A DNA stretch of 64,000 nucleotides from Opitutus sp. GAS368 (GTDB taxonomy: Bacteria > Verrucomicrobiota > Verrucomicrobiia > Opitutales > Opitutaceae). Below are positions 30,513-38,952 of the stretch, piece after piece. The position numbers were made by a program, and so were the translations under genes. Location of the stretch: assembly GCF_900104925.1 (NCBI RefSeq), contig NZ_LT629735.1:3579001-3643000 (forward strand), in the 5' to 3' direction. Each line of letters starts with the position of its first letter. The stretch's first letter is position 1. The notes beneath the pieces are model-generated. The model was given only the letters and a program-made list of their open reading frames with translations. It was not told the origin of the DNA and did not search any database.

Positions 30513-30583
30513 TGTAGGAGGGGCTTTATGCCCCGATTGCGTCGGCGAATTAGCAGCCATCGGGGCGTAAAGCTCCTCCTACA
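30513..30583. repeat. Palindromic repeat (tgtaggaggggctttatgccccga...cctcctaca)
   Basis: Arms tgtaggaggggctttatgccccgat and atcggggcgtaaagctcctcctaca are near-perfect complements with an unrelated 21-nt centre. Confidence 0.8.
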
Positions 30584-30666
30584 GGAAAAAGTGAGAAAAA
30601 TGCTTCCCGGTTGAACCTTTCCGGCTTGTGAGCGTCATACAGCCGACTTCACTCACACTCTCTCCC

Positions 30667-31230
30667 ATGCTCGACATCATCAAGGGCGCCGGCCTGCTCA
30701 TCTATCCGCTCGCACTCTGCTCCGTCATCGCCGTCTATATCATCGCCGAACGGCTCTATGCCCTGCGCAAGGACGCCGTCCTGCCCGACGAACTGGTTGA
30801 CGCCATCGTCGAAGGCCGGGTGACCCAGATCGGGAAGAATTCGGTGCTCGCGCGCATCGTGGAATTCTCCGAACGCCACAAGGACGACCCCGAGGCGGTC
30901 AAGGCATTTGCCCGGCTGGAGATCAATCGCATGGAACGGGGCGTGCCTTACCTCGATGTCATCTATGTGGTGTCACCGATGCTCGGGCTGACCGGCACGG
31001 TGTTCGGCCTGCTCCGCGTGTTCTCCCAGATTTCCCCCGAGACCGGCCTGCCCGATCCGGTGGCCTTCACCAAGGGCGTGTCGCTGGCCCTGTCCGCCAC
31101 CCTGATCGGCCTGCTCGTCGCGATCATCGCGGTGGTGCCCGCCGGTTACCTGCAGCGGAAAGTGGAGAACCACGCGGTCAAGATCGACCTGCTGCTGGAG
31201 CGCATCCTCGCGCGGATCACCAAGTCATGA
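30667..31230 (+). CDS. exbB: MotA/TolQ/ExbB family proton-channel protein
   Basis: Inner-membrane motor subunit that, with ExbD/TolR, uses the proton gradient to energise an outer-membrane process. 187 residues from the ATG at 30667 (MLDIIKGAGLLIYPLALCSV); a GTG 39 nt upstream is the alternative. Three membrane helices: about 8-26, 100-120 (VSPMLGLTGTVFGLLRVF, the family motif) and 135-158 (GVSLALSATLIGLLVAIIAV). Overlaps the exbD-like gene by 4 bp. No TonB or TolA is near, so it could be Exb or Tol type. Confidence 0.88.
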   Translation: MLDIIKGAGLLIYPLALCSVIAVYIIAERLYALRKDAVLPDELVDAIVEGRVTQIGKNSVLARIVEFSERHKDDPEAVKAFARLEINRMERGVPYLDVIYVVSPMLGLTGTVFGLLRVFSQISPETGLPDPVAFTKGVSLALSATLIGLLVAIIAVVPAGYLQRKVENHAVKIDLLLERILARITKS

Positions 31231-31625
31231 GCGGGCTTTACAGGAAACGGTCGCGGCGGAAGGAACTCAACCTGCTGCCGCTGATCGATGTGCTCGTGAT
31301 GCTGGTCTTCTTTGCCTTCGTCACGATGCAGTTCCGGTCCATCACGACGATGAACCTGACCCTGCCCAAGGTGGAGACGGCCGGCAAAAGCGAGCTAAAG
31401 GAATCGCTGACCATCAGCATCACCAAGGACGGCGGGGTCGACGTCAACGGTCACGCGGCGACCATGGAGAAGCTGGACGAGCTGGTCCGGCAGCTGGGCA
31501 CCATCACGAAGGACATCACGGTCGTCATCCGCTCGGATGAAAACACGCCGCTGCGCTTTGTGACCCAGGCGATGGATGTCTGCCGCAAGCAGGGCCTGAA
31601 CAAGATCCGGCTGCAGTCGCGGTAA
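31227..31625 (+). CDS. exbD: ExbD/TolR family biopolymer transport protein
   Basis: Partner of the ExbB-like protein. 132 residues: basic cytoplasmic N-terminus (YRKRSRRKELNLLPLID), a single membrane helix at about 18-34 (LPLIDVLVMLVFFAFV) with the essential Asp21 inside it, then a periplasmic domain that ends in RFVTQAMDVCRKQGLNKIRL, typical of the family. The start ATG overlaps the upstream stop (ATGA), so the pair is translationally coupled. Confidence 0.9.
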   Translation: MSGLYRKRSRRKELNLLPLIDVLVMLVFFAFVTMQFRSITTMNLTLPKVETAGKSELKESLTISITKDGGVDVNGHAATMEKLDELVRQLGTITKDITVVIRSDENTPLRFVTQAMDVCRKQGLNKIRLQSR

Positions 31626-31640
31626 GATTGGTCGGTTTTT

Positions 31641-31711
31641 GACCACGGATAACACGGATTATCACGGATTGCCCGTGTCTCCATCCGTGTCTATCCGTGT
31701 AATCCGTGGTT
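31641..31711. repeat. Palindromic repeat (gaccacggataacacggat...atccgtgtaatccgtggtt)
   Basis: The right arm contains the GTG start of the SDR gene (31706-31708). Same outer family as 8431-8602. Confidence 0.75.
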
Positions 31712-32407
31712 AAATCTGTCTCGAAGAAAATCCTCATCACCGGCGTCACCCGCGGGCTCGGCCGCGCGCTGGCCGAGTGGTATATTGCGAACGGCCACAC
31801 CGTCATCGGGTGCGGCCGCAGCGCCGAGGTGCTCAACCTGCGCTTCACTTTTCCGGCGCCGCACGATTTCACCGCGCTCGACGTGGTGGAGGAAAACCGG
31901 GTGGCGCTGTGGGCCGAGAAGGTGCTGGCGGTGCACGGCGCGCCCGACCTGCTCATCAACAATGCCGCCCTCATGAACACCCCGGCCCCGCTGTGGGCGG
32001 TGCCGGCGCGGGAGTTCAACCAGCTGATCGACGTGAACATCAAGGGGGTGGCGAACGTCCTCCGCCACTTCGTGCCCGCGATGGTGGCCCGGAAGTCCGG
32101 CGTGATCGTCAATTTGAGCTCCGGCTGGGGGCGCAGCACCGCGCCGGAGGTGGCGCCCTATTGTGCGTCGAAATATGCGATCGAGGGCCTGACCAAGGCG
32201 CTGGCCCAGGAACTGCCAGCCGGCATGGCGGCCGTGCCGCTCAACCCCGGCGTGATCGACACCGACATGCTCCGGCAGGCGTGGAGCGATGGTGCCTCCA
32301 GTTACCCCAAGGCCGGGGCTTGGGCGAAGGTCGCGGCGCCTTATATCCTCAAACTGGGCCCCAAGGACAACGGCCAGTCGGCCAGCGTCACGGCTTTCGA
32401 GGACTGA
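31706..32407 (+). CDS. Short-chain dehydrogenase/reductase
   Basis: NAD(P)-dependent oxidoreductase of unknown substrate. 233 residues. Cofactor motif KILITGVTRGLGRALAEW (TGxxxGxG, about 8-25), NNAALMN (about 90), the catalytic Ser in VIVNLSSGWG (about 136) and YCASK with Tyr/Lys (about 152-156), then LNPGVIDTDM. The only start giving the complete Rossmann strand is a GTG lying inside a palindromic repeat. It precedes the nucleotidyltransferase-GHMP fusion by 149 bp, so a role in making an activated sugar is possible but unproved. Confidence 0.88.
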   Translation: MVKSVSKKILITGVTRGLGRALAEWYIANGHTVIGCGRSAEVLNLRFTFPAPHDFTALDVVEENRVALWAEKVLAVHGAPDLLINNAALMNTPAPLWAVPAREFNQLIDVNIKGVANVLRHFVPAMVARKSGVIVNLSSGWGRSTAPEVAPYCASKYAIEGLTKALAQELPAGMAAVPLNPGVIDTDMLRQAWSDGASSYPKAGAWAKVAAPYILKLGPKDNGQSASVTAFED

Positions 32408-32417
32408 GTTGCCTGAA

Positions 32418-32489
32418 GGTGGAACCCGGCCTCCGGACGGGTTTTCTTGGTGTGAGTCCACCAAACCCGTCCGGAGGCCGGGTTCCACC
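32418..32489. repeat. Palindromic repeat (ggtggaacccggcctccggacgggtt...ccacc)
   Basis: Arms ggtggaacccggcctccggacgggtt and aacccgtccggaggccgggttccacc are perfect complements around ttcttggtgtgagtccacc. A copy with a different centre is at 35606-35675. Confidence 0.85.
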
Positions 32490-32556
32490 TTGGCCAGCCG
32501 TTGGGCAAATGGGGGCTTGTGCCGGGCCGAAAAAAGCCGGCATAAACAGGCACCCC

Positions 32557-33666
32557 ATGAAACGTGTTTTCGTCTCCGGCTGCTACGACATCATCCACGC
32601 CGGGCATGCGCAGTTTTTCGAGGAGGCCCGCGCGCTCGGCGGCCACCTGACGGTGTGCTTTGCCTCGTCCGATGTGCTCTGGCGGCACAAGCAGCGCCGC
32701 AGCTCGCTGCCGGATGACCACAAGCGGGCGGTGCTTGCCGCGCTGCGGATGGTGGATGAGGTGGTGGTGGGGGAGGGGCTGGAGCCCGGCATCGATTTCC
32801 GGGAGCACTTCCTGCGCCTGCGGCCCGACATCCTGGCGGTGACGGAGGACGACAAGTATGCGGCGCTCAAGCGCGAGCTTTGCGCCCAGGTCGGCGCGGA
32901 ATACGTGGTGCTGCCGAAGACCCCGCCCAAGTGCGAGCCGGTCTCGACCACCGGCATCGTGCGCTTCATTCGCGCGCCGGATGAGGCGCCGCTGCGGGTC
33001 GATTTCGGCGGCGGGTGGCTGGACGTGCCGCGCTTCGCCCGGGCCGGGGCCTACATCGTCAACTGCACGATCTCGCCCACCGTGTCGCTGCGCGAATGGG
33101 GCTATGAGCAGAACGCCGGCCTCGGCGGCAGCGCGGCGTGGGCGTTGCTGAACGGCCAGGATTGCTTCGTCTCGGAGTCCGACCTCGGGGTCGGCTGGCA
33201 GGACCCGGCGGTGATCACCGAGACGGGCCTCTGCGTCTGGCGCAGCGGCCCGCGGCCTGGACTCGAGGTGAAGTGCAGCGGGGATTTCCTGCGCGGCCGC
33301 ATGGCCCTCTACTGGTCGGGCAAGCAGCACTCGACGCCCGGCGTGGTGAACCGCCCGCGGGATTACGCCGGCATCGCCTGGGCCGGGGCCCTGGCCCGGG
33401 ACGGGGTATGGGCCGGCAGCATCGAGCAGATCGCCGCCGGGGTGCGCGCCTCCTACGCGGTGCAACGGGCCGAGGGGATGGAGCCGCTGCCGGGCGATTC
33501 GCCCGTGGCCGAGGTGGCCGCCTGCCGCCCGCTCGCGTGGAAATACTGCGGCGGCGGGTTTGGCGGCTATGCCGTGTATCTCTTCGGCGAGCCGGTCCAC
33601 CGCGATGCCGCCTGCCGGCTGCCCGGTTTCCGCGTCATCGAGCCCTACGTCGCCGTCCAGCGCTAG
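32557..33666 (+). CDS. Cytidylyltransferase-like / GHMP-kinase fusion protein
   Basis: 369 residues from the ATG at 32557. Residues 1-135 form a complete nucleotidyltransferase of the RfaE-C/TagD type: VFVSGCYDIIHAGHAQFFEE carries the HxGH motif (14-17) and VSTTGIV (129-135) the C-terminal nucleotide motif. From about residue 144 a GHMP kinase begins: LRVDFGGGWLDVPRFA (substrate motif 1), AGLGGSAAW (ATP loop, 187-195), and WKYCGGGFGGYAVYLF near the C-terminus (motif 3). The kinase part is closest in pattern to heptose-7-phosphate/fucose-type kinases, though shorter than usual (about 225 residues). The two steps, sugar C1 phosphorylation and nucleotide transfer, would give an NDP-sugar. Substrate unknown. 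Confidence 0.8.
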   Translation: MKRVFVSGCYDIIHAGHAQFFEEARALGGHLTVCFASSDVLWRHKQRRSSLPDDHKRAVLAALRMVDEVVVGEGLEPGIDFREHFLRLRPDILAVTEDDKYAALKRELCAQVGAEYVVLPKTPPKCEPVSTTGIVRFIRAPDEAPLRVDFGGGWLDVPRFARAGAYIVNCTISPTVSLREWGYEQNAGLGGSAAWALLNGQDCFVSESDLGVGWQDPAVITETGLCVWRSGPRPGLEVKCSGDFLRGRMALYWSGKQHSTPGVVNRPRDYAGIAWAGALARDGVWAGSIEQIAAGVRASYAVQRAEGMEPLPGDSPVAEVAACRPLAWKYCGGGFGGYAVYLFGEPVHRDAACRLPGFRVIEPYVAVQR

Positions 33667-33675
33667 AGGCGAACG

Positions 33676-33804
33676 TTGACTGCGGACGACAGCTTCAAGG
33701 TGCTCGCGGTGGGCGATGCCAGCCACATTCCGCCGAACCTGCAGAGCGGGCTGAGCGCCGCCGGGCCGCAGCTCGCCGTCACTCCCGCTGCTTCGAGTCG
33801 ATGA
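33676..33804 (+). pseudogene. Possible 5' remnant of a truncated gene
   Basis: A TTG start at 33676 opens 42 codons (TADDSFKVLAVGDASHIPPN at the N-terminus), which look like the first strand of a Rossmann-type glycosyltransferase, then stop at 33802-33804 inside the end of dtd. It directly follows the fusion gene, and the reading runs into the convergent dtd gene, so it looks like a gene cut by a rearrangement. The assignment is tentative. Confidence 0.4.
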
Positions 33805-34231
33805 CGAGGGTCACCGGACCATCGTTGACGAGGGCGACTTCCATCATGGCGCCGAACTCGCCCGTTTGCACCGGCCGGTCGAGCGCGGCCGTGAGCTGGG
33901 CGATGAACTGCTCGTAGAGCGGCTTCGCGAGTTCGGGCCGGGCGGCGGCGGTGAACGAGGGGCGCGTGCCCTTGGCCGTGCTGGCGTGCAAGGTGAACTG
34001 GCTGATGAGCAGAATGCCGCCGCTGATGTCGGCCACGGAAAGATGCACGTGGCCTTCCGGGTCGTCAAAGAGACGCAACCGGACGATTTTCTGCGCCAGC
34101 CATTCGCCATCAGCGCTGGCATCGGCGGCCTCGATGCCGACGAACACGAGCAGGCCGCGGCCGATCCGGCCGGCGACGCGGCCGGCGATGGTCACACTGG
34201 CCGACGAGACACGTTGGACGACGACGCGCAT
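33779..34231 (-). CDS. dtd: D-aminoacyl-tRNA deacylase
   Basis: Removes D-amino acids (and misacylated glycine) from tRNA. 150 residues, the usual size. Shows the start MRVVVQRVSSASVTI, LLISQFTLHA (SQFTL motif, about 76-80) and the active-site cis Gly-Pro in LVNDGPVTLVID near the C-terminus. Its 3' end overlaps the truncated plus-strand frame ending at 33804. Confidence 0.95.
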   Translation of the reverse strand: MRVVVQRVSSASVTIAGRVAGRIGRGLLVFVGIEAADASADGEWLAQKIVRLRLFDDPEGHVHLSVADISGGILLISQFTLHASTAKGTRPSFTAAARPELAKPLYEQFIAQLTAALDRPVQTGEFGAMMEVALVNDGPVTLVIDSKQRE

Positions 34232-34240
34232 GCTTTCTTC

Positions 34241-34294
34241 TGTAAGGGCGTCCCTTGTGGACGCCCGCGGGCGCCGGCAAGCGGCGCCCCTACA
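34241..34294. repeat. Palindromic repeat (tgtaagggcgtcccttgtggacgcc...gcggcgcccctaca)
   Basis: Outer arms complementary; two cores, ggcgtcccttgtggacgcc and gcgccggcaagcggcgc. The reverse-oriented copy is at 48984-49036. Confidence 0.75.
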
Positions 34295-34310
34295 AGGTAG
34301 GATGATTAGT

Positions 34311-35498
34311 TTAGAATTCCTGGTGCGGCTCGACCTCGGCGTCGTAGTTCACGCCCGGCAGGCCGAAGCCGAAGAGCTTGAGGAACTCGGTGCGGTAGCC
34401 GGCGATGTCGGTGAGCGCGGCGAGGTTCTCGGTCGTGACCTTCGGCCAGATTTCCGAGACGGGGTTCTGGATCTCGGGGCGCATCTCCCAGTCGTCCACG
34501 CGGACGCGGCCCTCGCTGTCGAACTTAAGCGTGCTGCCGTTGTAGAGCTGGGTGGCAAAGAGCCGCTGCATCTGCTCGATGCAGCCCTCGTGCGTGCCCG
34601 CGGCCTTCATGACCTTGTAGAGGATGGAAATGTAGAGCGGCACGACCGGGATGGCCGAGCTGGCCTGCGTGACCAGCGCCTTGTTGACGGAGATGAAGGC
34701 GCGGCCGTTGCCGTGGGCCTTGAGCTTCGCGTCGATGGCGCGGGCGGCGCGCTCGAGGTCGACCTTGGCGCGGCCGATGGTGCCGTCCTTGTAGATGGGC
34801 CAGGTGTGCACCGGCCCGATGTAGGAATAGGCGACGGCGGTCGCGCCGGGCGCCAGCAGCCTGGCGTCAGCCAGGGCCTGGATCCACATCTCCCAGTCCT
34901 CGCCGCCCATGACGGCCACCGTGTCGGCGGCCTCGGCCTCGTTGGCAGGCTCGATGGTGACCTCGCTGACGATGCCCTTGTCGGGGTCGACAGTCTTGTT
35001 GGTATAGGGGGCGCCAAGGGGTTTGAGGACGGACTTGTGGACGGCGCCGGTCTTCGGGTGCGTGCGGCGGGGAGAGGCGAGAGAGTAGACGACGAGGTCG
35101 ATCGGGCCGCCCATGTCGCGGGCGATCGTGGCGATGGCCTGCTGCTTGATGTCGTCCGAAAAGGCGTCGCCGTTGATGTTGCCCGCGTAGAGGCCGGCGG
35201 CCTGGGCGGCGCGGGTGAAGGCGATGGAGTTATACCAGCCCGGGGTGGCGGGACGGCCCTCCTCGGACGGGCGCTCGAAGAAGATGCCGAGCGTGGCGGC
35301 GCCGGAGCCGAAGGCCGCGGTGATGCGCGAAGCCAGGCCGTAGCCGGTGGAGGCGCCGATGACCAGGACCCGCTTCGGGCCGTTCTTGATCGGGCCCTTG
35401 GCCTTCACATGGTCGATCTGCTGCTGGATGTGCGCGGTGCAACCCGTGGGGTGGGCGGTCACGCAGACGAAGCCGCGGACCTTCGGTTTGATTATCAT
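34311..35498 (-). CDS. fabV: Enoyl-[acyl-carrier-protein] reductase, FabV type
   Basis: Last reduction step of fatty-acid elongation (trans-2-enoyl-ACP/CoA, NADH-dependent); this isozyme class is triclosan-tolerant in studied species. 395 residues. N-terminal [19 protein letters not shown], nucleotide-binding [16 protein letters not shown] (about 45-60), [13 protein letters not shown] (about 132; catalytic Tyr region), and the YxxxxxxxxK-type segment in the middle. Stop at 34311-34313. Monocistronic between palindromic repeats. Confidence 0.95.
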   Translation of the reverse strand: MIIKPKVRGFVCVTAHPTGCTAHIQQQIDHVKAKGPIKNGPKRVLVIGASTGYGLASRITAAFGSGAATLGIFFERPSEEGRPATPGWYNSIAFTRAAQAAGLYAGNINGDAFSDDIKQQAIATIARDMGGPIDLVVYSLASPRRTHPKTGAVHKSVLKPLGAPYTNKTVDPDKGIVSEVTIEPANEAEAADTVAVMGGEDWEMWIQALADARLLAPGATAVAYSYIGPVHTWPIYKDGTIGRAKVDLERAARAIDAKLKAHGNGRAFISVNKALVTQASSAIPVVPLYISILYKVMKAAGTHEGCIEQMQRLFATQLYNGSTLKFDSEGRVRVDDWEMRPEIQNPVSEIWPKVTTENLAALTDIAGYRTEFLKLFGFGLPGVNYDAEVEPHQEF

Positions 35499-35605
35499 GC
35501 GACGGCCAGTTTTTCGGCCCGCCCGTCAGAGACAAGAGTCAAGTTACGGTCCCGAAAATTATGCTCGCCACACCCGCGGCACTTGCCCGCAGCCAAGGCT
35601 TGAAT

Positions 35606-35675
35606 GGTGGAACCCGGCCTCCGGACGGGTTGCTTGGCGTGCGTCATCCAACCTGTCCGGAGGCCGGGTTCCACC
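35606..35675. repeat. Palindromic repeat (ggtggaacccggcctccggacgggtt...), second copy
   Basis: Same arms as 32418-32489 with one mismatch and centre gcttggcgtgcgtcatcc. It separates fabV from the anti-sigma gene and ends 6 bp before its stop. Confidence 0.85.
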
Positions 35676-35681
35676 TTGGGT

Positions 35682-36494
35682 CTATTTCCCGAGCAGCACG
35701 ATCGTGCCCTCGGCCTTGGGCACGCCGCCCTTCTTCTCCAGACTGATGGCGAAGGCCGCGGCCTGCGCGACGGGCTGGTCGGGCTTGAAGGCGAGCGTCA
35801 CCTTGCCGTCGGCCGCCACGTGGAAGACGCCGCCATTGACGGGATCCTTGTAGGCGGGGTCGACGATCCAGATCTGGTAGTCCTGCGTGTCGGCGATGGC
35901 CGGCAGCTTCTCCATCGTGAGCAGGCCCGCCTGCTGGCCGGGGTCCCACACGGCGATGACCTGGGCTTCCTTGGTGTTGCCGGCGAGCGAGGCGAGAGCG
36001 GAGATCTTGAGGCGGGAAAGGTCCTCGGCGCGGCGCAGCCTGTTGCCGAGCTCCGTGATCATGGTCTCGGCGAGCAGCGAGCGCTGGCTGAGCTGGGTTT
36101 GCGCCAGTTTGTAAGCGACCTCGGCGAGCTGGCGCTCGGTGGTGAGGGCGGTGTTCTCGTCGCGCAGGGCCAGGTTCTGGGTGAACAGCCACGTGGCGGC
36201 CACCGCCAGCGCGGCGGCCACGGCCCACGGGGCGAACCGGAGCAGCGGGAAAGCGATGACCTGGCCGCCGGCGGGCTCGCCCGCGGCCGCGAGGATGCGG
36301 TCCTTCAACCCGGCGGGCGGCTCGACGGGCGGCGCGGCCAGCGCGAGGGCGGCGGTGCTCTCGGCCAGGGAATCCGCCAAGGCGCGCAGATCGGTGTTGC
36401 CCGCCAGCTCGGACTCGAACGCGCTCCGCTCCGCGCCCTCGAGGAGTCCGAGGGCGTGCAACGCGGCGAGTTCTTCGTGGCGTTCGGTGATCAT
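35682..36494 (-). CDS. Anti-sigma factor (RskA/anti-sigma-K family)
   Basis: Membrane-bound inhibitor of the ECF sigma factor encoded just upstream. 270 residues from the ATG at 36494: an N-terminal zinc-less anti-sigma helix bundle (ERHEELAALHALGLLEGAER), one membrane helix at about 90-106 (LLRFAPWAVAAALAVAATWL), a coiled linker, and a C-terminal periplasmic RskA domain with VIAVWDPGQQAGLLTMEKLP and DYQIWIVDPAYKDPVNGGVF. Its ATG overlaps the sigma-factor stop (ATGA), so the pair is coupled. The inducing signal is unknown. Confidence 0.9.
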   Translation of the reverse strand: MITERHEELAALHALGLLEGAERSAFESELAGNTDLRALADSLAESTAALALAAPPVEPPAGLKDRILAAAGEPAGGQVIAFPLLRFAPWAVAAALAVAATWLFTQNLALRDENTALTTERQLAEVAYKLAQTQLSQRSLLAETMITELGNRLRRAEDLSRLKISALASLAGNTKEAQVIAVWDPGQQAGLLTMEKLPAIADTQDYQIWIVDPAYKDPVNGGVFHVAADGKVTLAFKPDQPVAQAAAFAISLEKKGGVPKAEGTIVLLGK

Positions 36495-37087
36495 AGCCGG
36501 GCGGGAAGGGTGTCGCGGAGCTTCAGCAGGCCGCGGCGGATGCGGGCCTTGATGGTGCCGAGCGGCTCCTTGAGCCGGGCGGCGATTTCCTGCTGGGTCA
36601 GGCCGCCGAAGAAGGCCAGCTCGATGGCCTTTTGCTGCTCGGGGGCGAGCTGCGTGAGTGCGGCACGCACGGCGCCGGCCTTTTCGCGGACCCAGAGGGC
36701 GCCGGCCGAATCGGTGTCGCCCCCGATGGCGGCGGGCTGGAGATCGGGTGCGGATTCCGCCAGGAGCTCGGCGCGGCGCTGCCGCATGCGGAGGCGGTCG
36801 ATGGCGCGGTTGCGGGTCAGCGTGGCGGCCCAGGCAAAGACGGAGCCGCGGCCGGTGTCGTAGGTGGCGGCCTTGTGCCACAGCTGGAGGAAGACATCCT
36901 GGGCGACATCCTGGGACTCGCCGGCGTCGTTGAGCACCCGGAAGGCGAGGGAATAAAGCGGCTTGGCCAGCAGGTCGTAGAGCCGCGCCAGGGCGGCCTT
37001 GTCACCGCGGGCCATGGCGGCCAGCAAAGCGGCCTGCTCGCGGCTGCGGTCGTCGCCGGTCGTCGGGCTGGTGGCACCTCCCGTCAT
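36491..37087 (-). CDS. ECF RNA polymerase sigma factor (SigK-like)
   Basis: 198 residues from the ATG at 37087; a longer in-frame start would add an unlikely Arg/Pro-rich leader. Sigma region 2 is LYDLLAKPLYSLAFRVLNDA to DVFLQLWHKAATYDTGRGSV with FAWAATLTRNRAIDRLR (about 65-100); region 4 is LAPEQQKAIELAFFGGLTQQ and EIAARLKEPLGTIKARIRRG (about 150-190), a helix-turn-helix. Paired with a RskA-type anti-sigma, which is typical of ECF group 19/SigK-like regulators. Confidence 0.92.
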   Translation of the reverse strand: MTGGATSPTTGDDRSREQAALLAAMARGDKAALARLYDLLAKPLYSLAFRVLNDAGESQDVAQDVFLQLWHKAATYDTGRGSVFAWAATLTRNRAIDRLRMRQRRAELLAESAPDLQPAAIGGDTDSAGALWVREKAGAVRAALTQLAPEQQKAIELAFFGGLTQQEIAARLKEPLGTIKARIRRGLLKLRDTLPARL

Positions 37088-37250
37088 GCGGCCGGACGCG
37101 ACCGGCCCGCGCCGGAAAGGCGCGACCGCGAACAGCGTAAGCGCACAGGGACGGGCCAGAAGCATTGCATGACAGTTACGCGCGGGTTGAGCGGGAAGAT
37201 GCCTACGGTTTTGATTTGGCCGGGCTTGGCAACTGCAATGCGCGGCCCGC

Positions 37251-37340
37251 TCAGAGCAGGGTGAGAAGCAGCCCGAGCGCCAGCAGGCCCGCCAAGGCGG
37301 CGAGCATGAACCGTTCGTTGCGGGTGACGGCGAAGGGCAT
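37251..37340 (-). CDS. Putative single-span membrane micro-protein after the exosortase
   Basis: 29 codons starting 1 nt after the exosortase stop (TGA-t-ATG) and ending at 37251. The peptide has a charged N-terminus (PFAVTRNERF) and a single hydrophobic segment (AALAGLLALGLLLTLL). Tight coupling to the exosortase and the clean amphiphilic pattern favour a real gene; too short to assign to a family. Upstream of the sigma gene, 37088-37250 shows nothing else. Confidence 0.5.
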   Translation of the reverse strand: MPFAVTRNERFMLAALAGLLALGLLLTLL

Positions 37341-37341
37341 A

Positions 37342-38952
37342 TCAGAGGCCGATGCGGGTCAGGTTGGTGAGGATCTCCCGCACCAGCGGTTCATCCTGCA
37401 GCTCGGCCCACGGCCGGTTGCTGGAGATGCGGACGAAGAACTGGTCGCCGGGCCGGCGGAAGCCGTATTGCAGCGCGATCCGGAACAAGGCGGGAATCGA
37501 ATAGGGATCGCGGTAGCTGATGACGCGACCGTCGTAGATGTGCCAGAACCAGACGTTCTGCGAGAACCCGGCGTTGTTTTTGAAAATCCGGTGCTCGCCG
37601 GGAGAGATGATCAAGCCCGGCACGGCGGGTATCTCGTGGGCGTCGGCCACCGGCTGGGCGGCCCAGCCTGATCCCGGCCAGCAGGCGTCGGGCGTGTGCG
37701 AGGCGACCCGGCTGACGGAGGTCTGGCCGGGTGCCCAGTAAGCGACATAAACGGTGAACTGTGTGAACTGCCCCGAGCCGGCCGGCCGGAGGTAAGTCCG
37801 CTCCATCAGGTGCGATGTCTGCAGGACGTCCGCGAACTGGTAGAGGTCATTCGGGGTTCGCACTTCCCAGTCATCTGCCTGGATCGGCAGCAGGGTGCCG
37901 AGGTCGGGCGGGATCACGCCCTCGTGGTTGGCCGGGCGCGCGCTGCTGACATAAAACACCCCGAGCGCCAGCGTGGCGGACGCGGCGGTCCAGAAGAAGC
38001 CCAGCGACCAGCGCGGCAGGGCGGGGGCCACGGGCGGCGCGAGAGGGACGGTGGTGGTTTCCTTCGTCTCGAGCAGGATTGCCAGGCCGGCGAGAATGGC
38101 GGCAGTGACCCCGAGGATGGCAAAGCCCGTGGCGTCATGCCAGAAGCCGCTGATGTCCTTGCCCGCGTTGGCCATGAGCGTGAGGGTAAGCGAGCGCAGG
38201 AAATTCATGCCCAGGGCCAGCAGCGGCGCGACGATGATCAGCACGAGCCGGCCGGCCGGCCGGCGCACCAGCCACCCGGCAAAGAAGAATCCGGCGAAGA
38301 CGCACGAAAGGAGGCTGCGGATACCGCTGCAGGCTTCCTCGACCCCCACTGTCGTCGTGGCCAGCTCGATGAGGTTGCCATGCTGGCGGGCCGGCACACC
38401 GAGCAGGTGCAGGGTCTGGAGCACGCTGCCGGTTACCCAGTGCTGGAGAGCGAGGGTGAGGCGGGCATAGGTGCCATCCGGCAACGGCGAGGCCAGCACC
38501 CAGAGGAAGACGGCGGTGAGGCTGATCCAGTTGAACGGCACCAGCCGCATCCGCGTGTCCGCCAGGAGAAGCACGCCGGCCAGCAGGAAGCTGGCGAGGG
38601 CGAGGGCCAGCAGCTGACAGACCACGGCATGCGTCCACGCGAGGGTGGCGGCAAAGAGGCCGGCGAGGGCGAAAAAAATGAAACCAGCGGCACCGGCGGC
38701 CGCGACCGCCAGGACGGACAGGCGGCCGGGAGGCACCCAGCGCGGGGTGCCGTGGCGGCGGCTTTCCCAGACCAGCAGCAGGAAGATGACCGGGACAAAA
38801 AAAGCGTGCGAGAGATCGGGATTGGTGCGCCATTCGGGCCACAGCAGCCAGCTATAGGCGGCCATCAGGCCGAACAGCAGGGCGATCACGGCGACGGCGT
38901 CCGCCGGCGGGCGGGCGGAGGCAGGAGGTTGGGCGGGGGCAGCCGAGGTCAT
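37342..38952 (-). CDS. Exosortase with C-terminal EpsI domain
   Basis: Membrane transpeptidase that processes proteins carrying PEP-CTERM-like C-terminal signals, generally in exopolysaccharide producers. 536 residues. Eight or so membrane helices in the first 310 residues with the catalytic triad visible: Cys208 in VEEACSGIRSLL, Arg253 in MNFLRSLTL and His272 in SGFWHDATGF. From about 320 a helix leads to a periplasmic EpsI/DUF3485 domain with SHTPDACWPGSGW. The ATG overlaps the stop of the TPR gene upstream. No protein with an evident PEP- or VPDSG-type tail is found in this window, so its substrates lie elsewhere. Confidence 0.92.
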   Translation of the reverse strand: MTSAAPAQPPASARPPADAVAVIALLFGLMAAYSWLLWPEWRTNPDLSHAFFVPVIFLLLVWESRRHGTPRWVPPGRLSVLAVAAAGAAGFIFFALAGLFAATLAWTHAVVCQLLALALASFLLAGVLLLADTRMRLVPFNWISLTAVFLWVLASPLPDGTYARLTLALQHWVTGSVLQTLHLLGVPARQHGNLIELATTTVGVEEACSGIRSLLSCVFAGFFFAGWLVRRPAGRLVLIIVAPLLALGMNFLRSLTLTLMANAGKDISGFWHDATGFAILGVTAAILAGLAILLETKETTTVPLAPPVAPALPRWSLGFFWTAASATLALGVFYVSSARPANHEGVIPPDLGTLLPIQADDWEVRTPNDLYQFADVLQTSHLMERTYLRPAGSGQFTQFTVYVAYWAPGQTSVSRVASHTPDACWPGSGWAAQPVADAHEIPAVPGLIISPGEHRIFKNNAGFSQNVWFWHIYDGRVISYRDPYSIPALFRIALQYGFRRPGDQFFVRISSNRPWAELQDEPLVREILTNLTRIGL

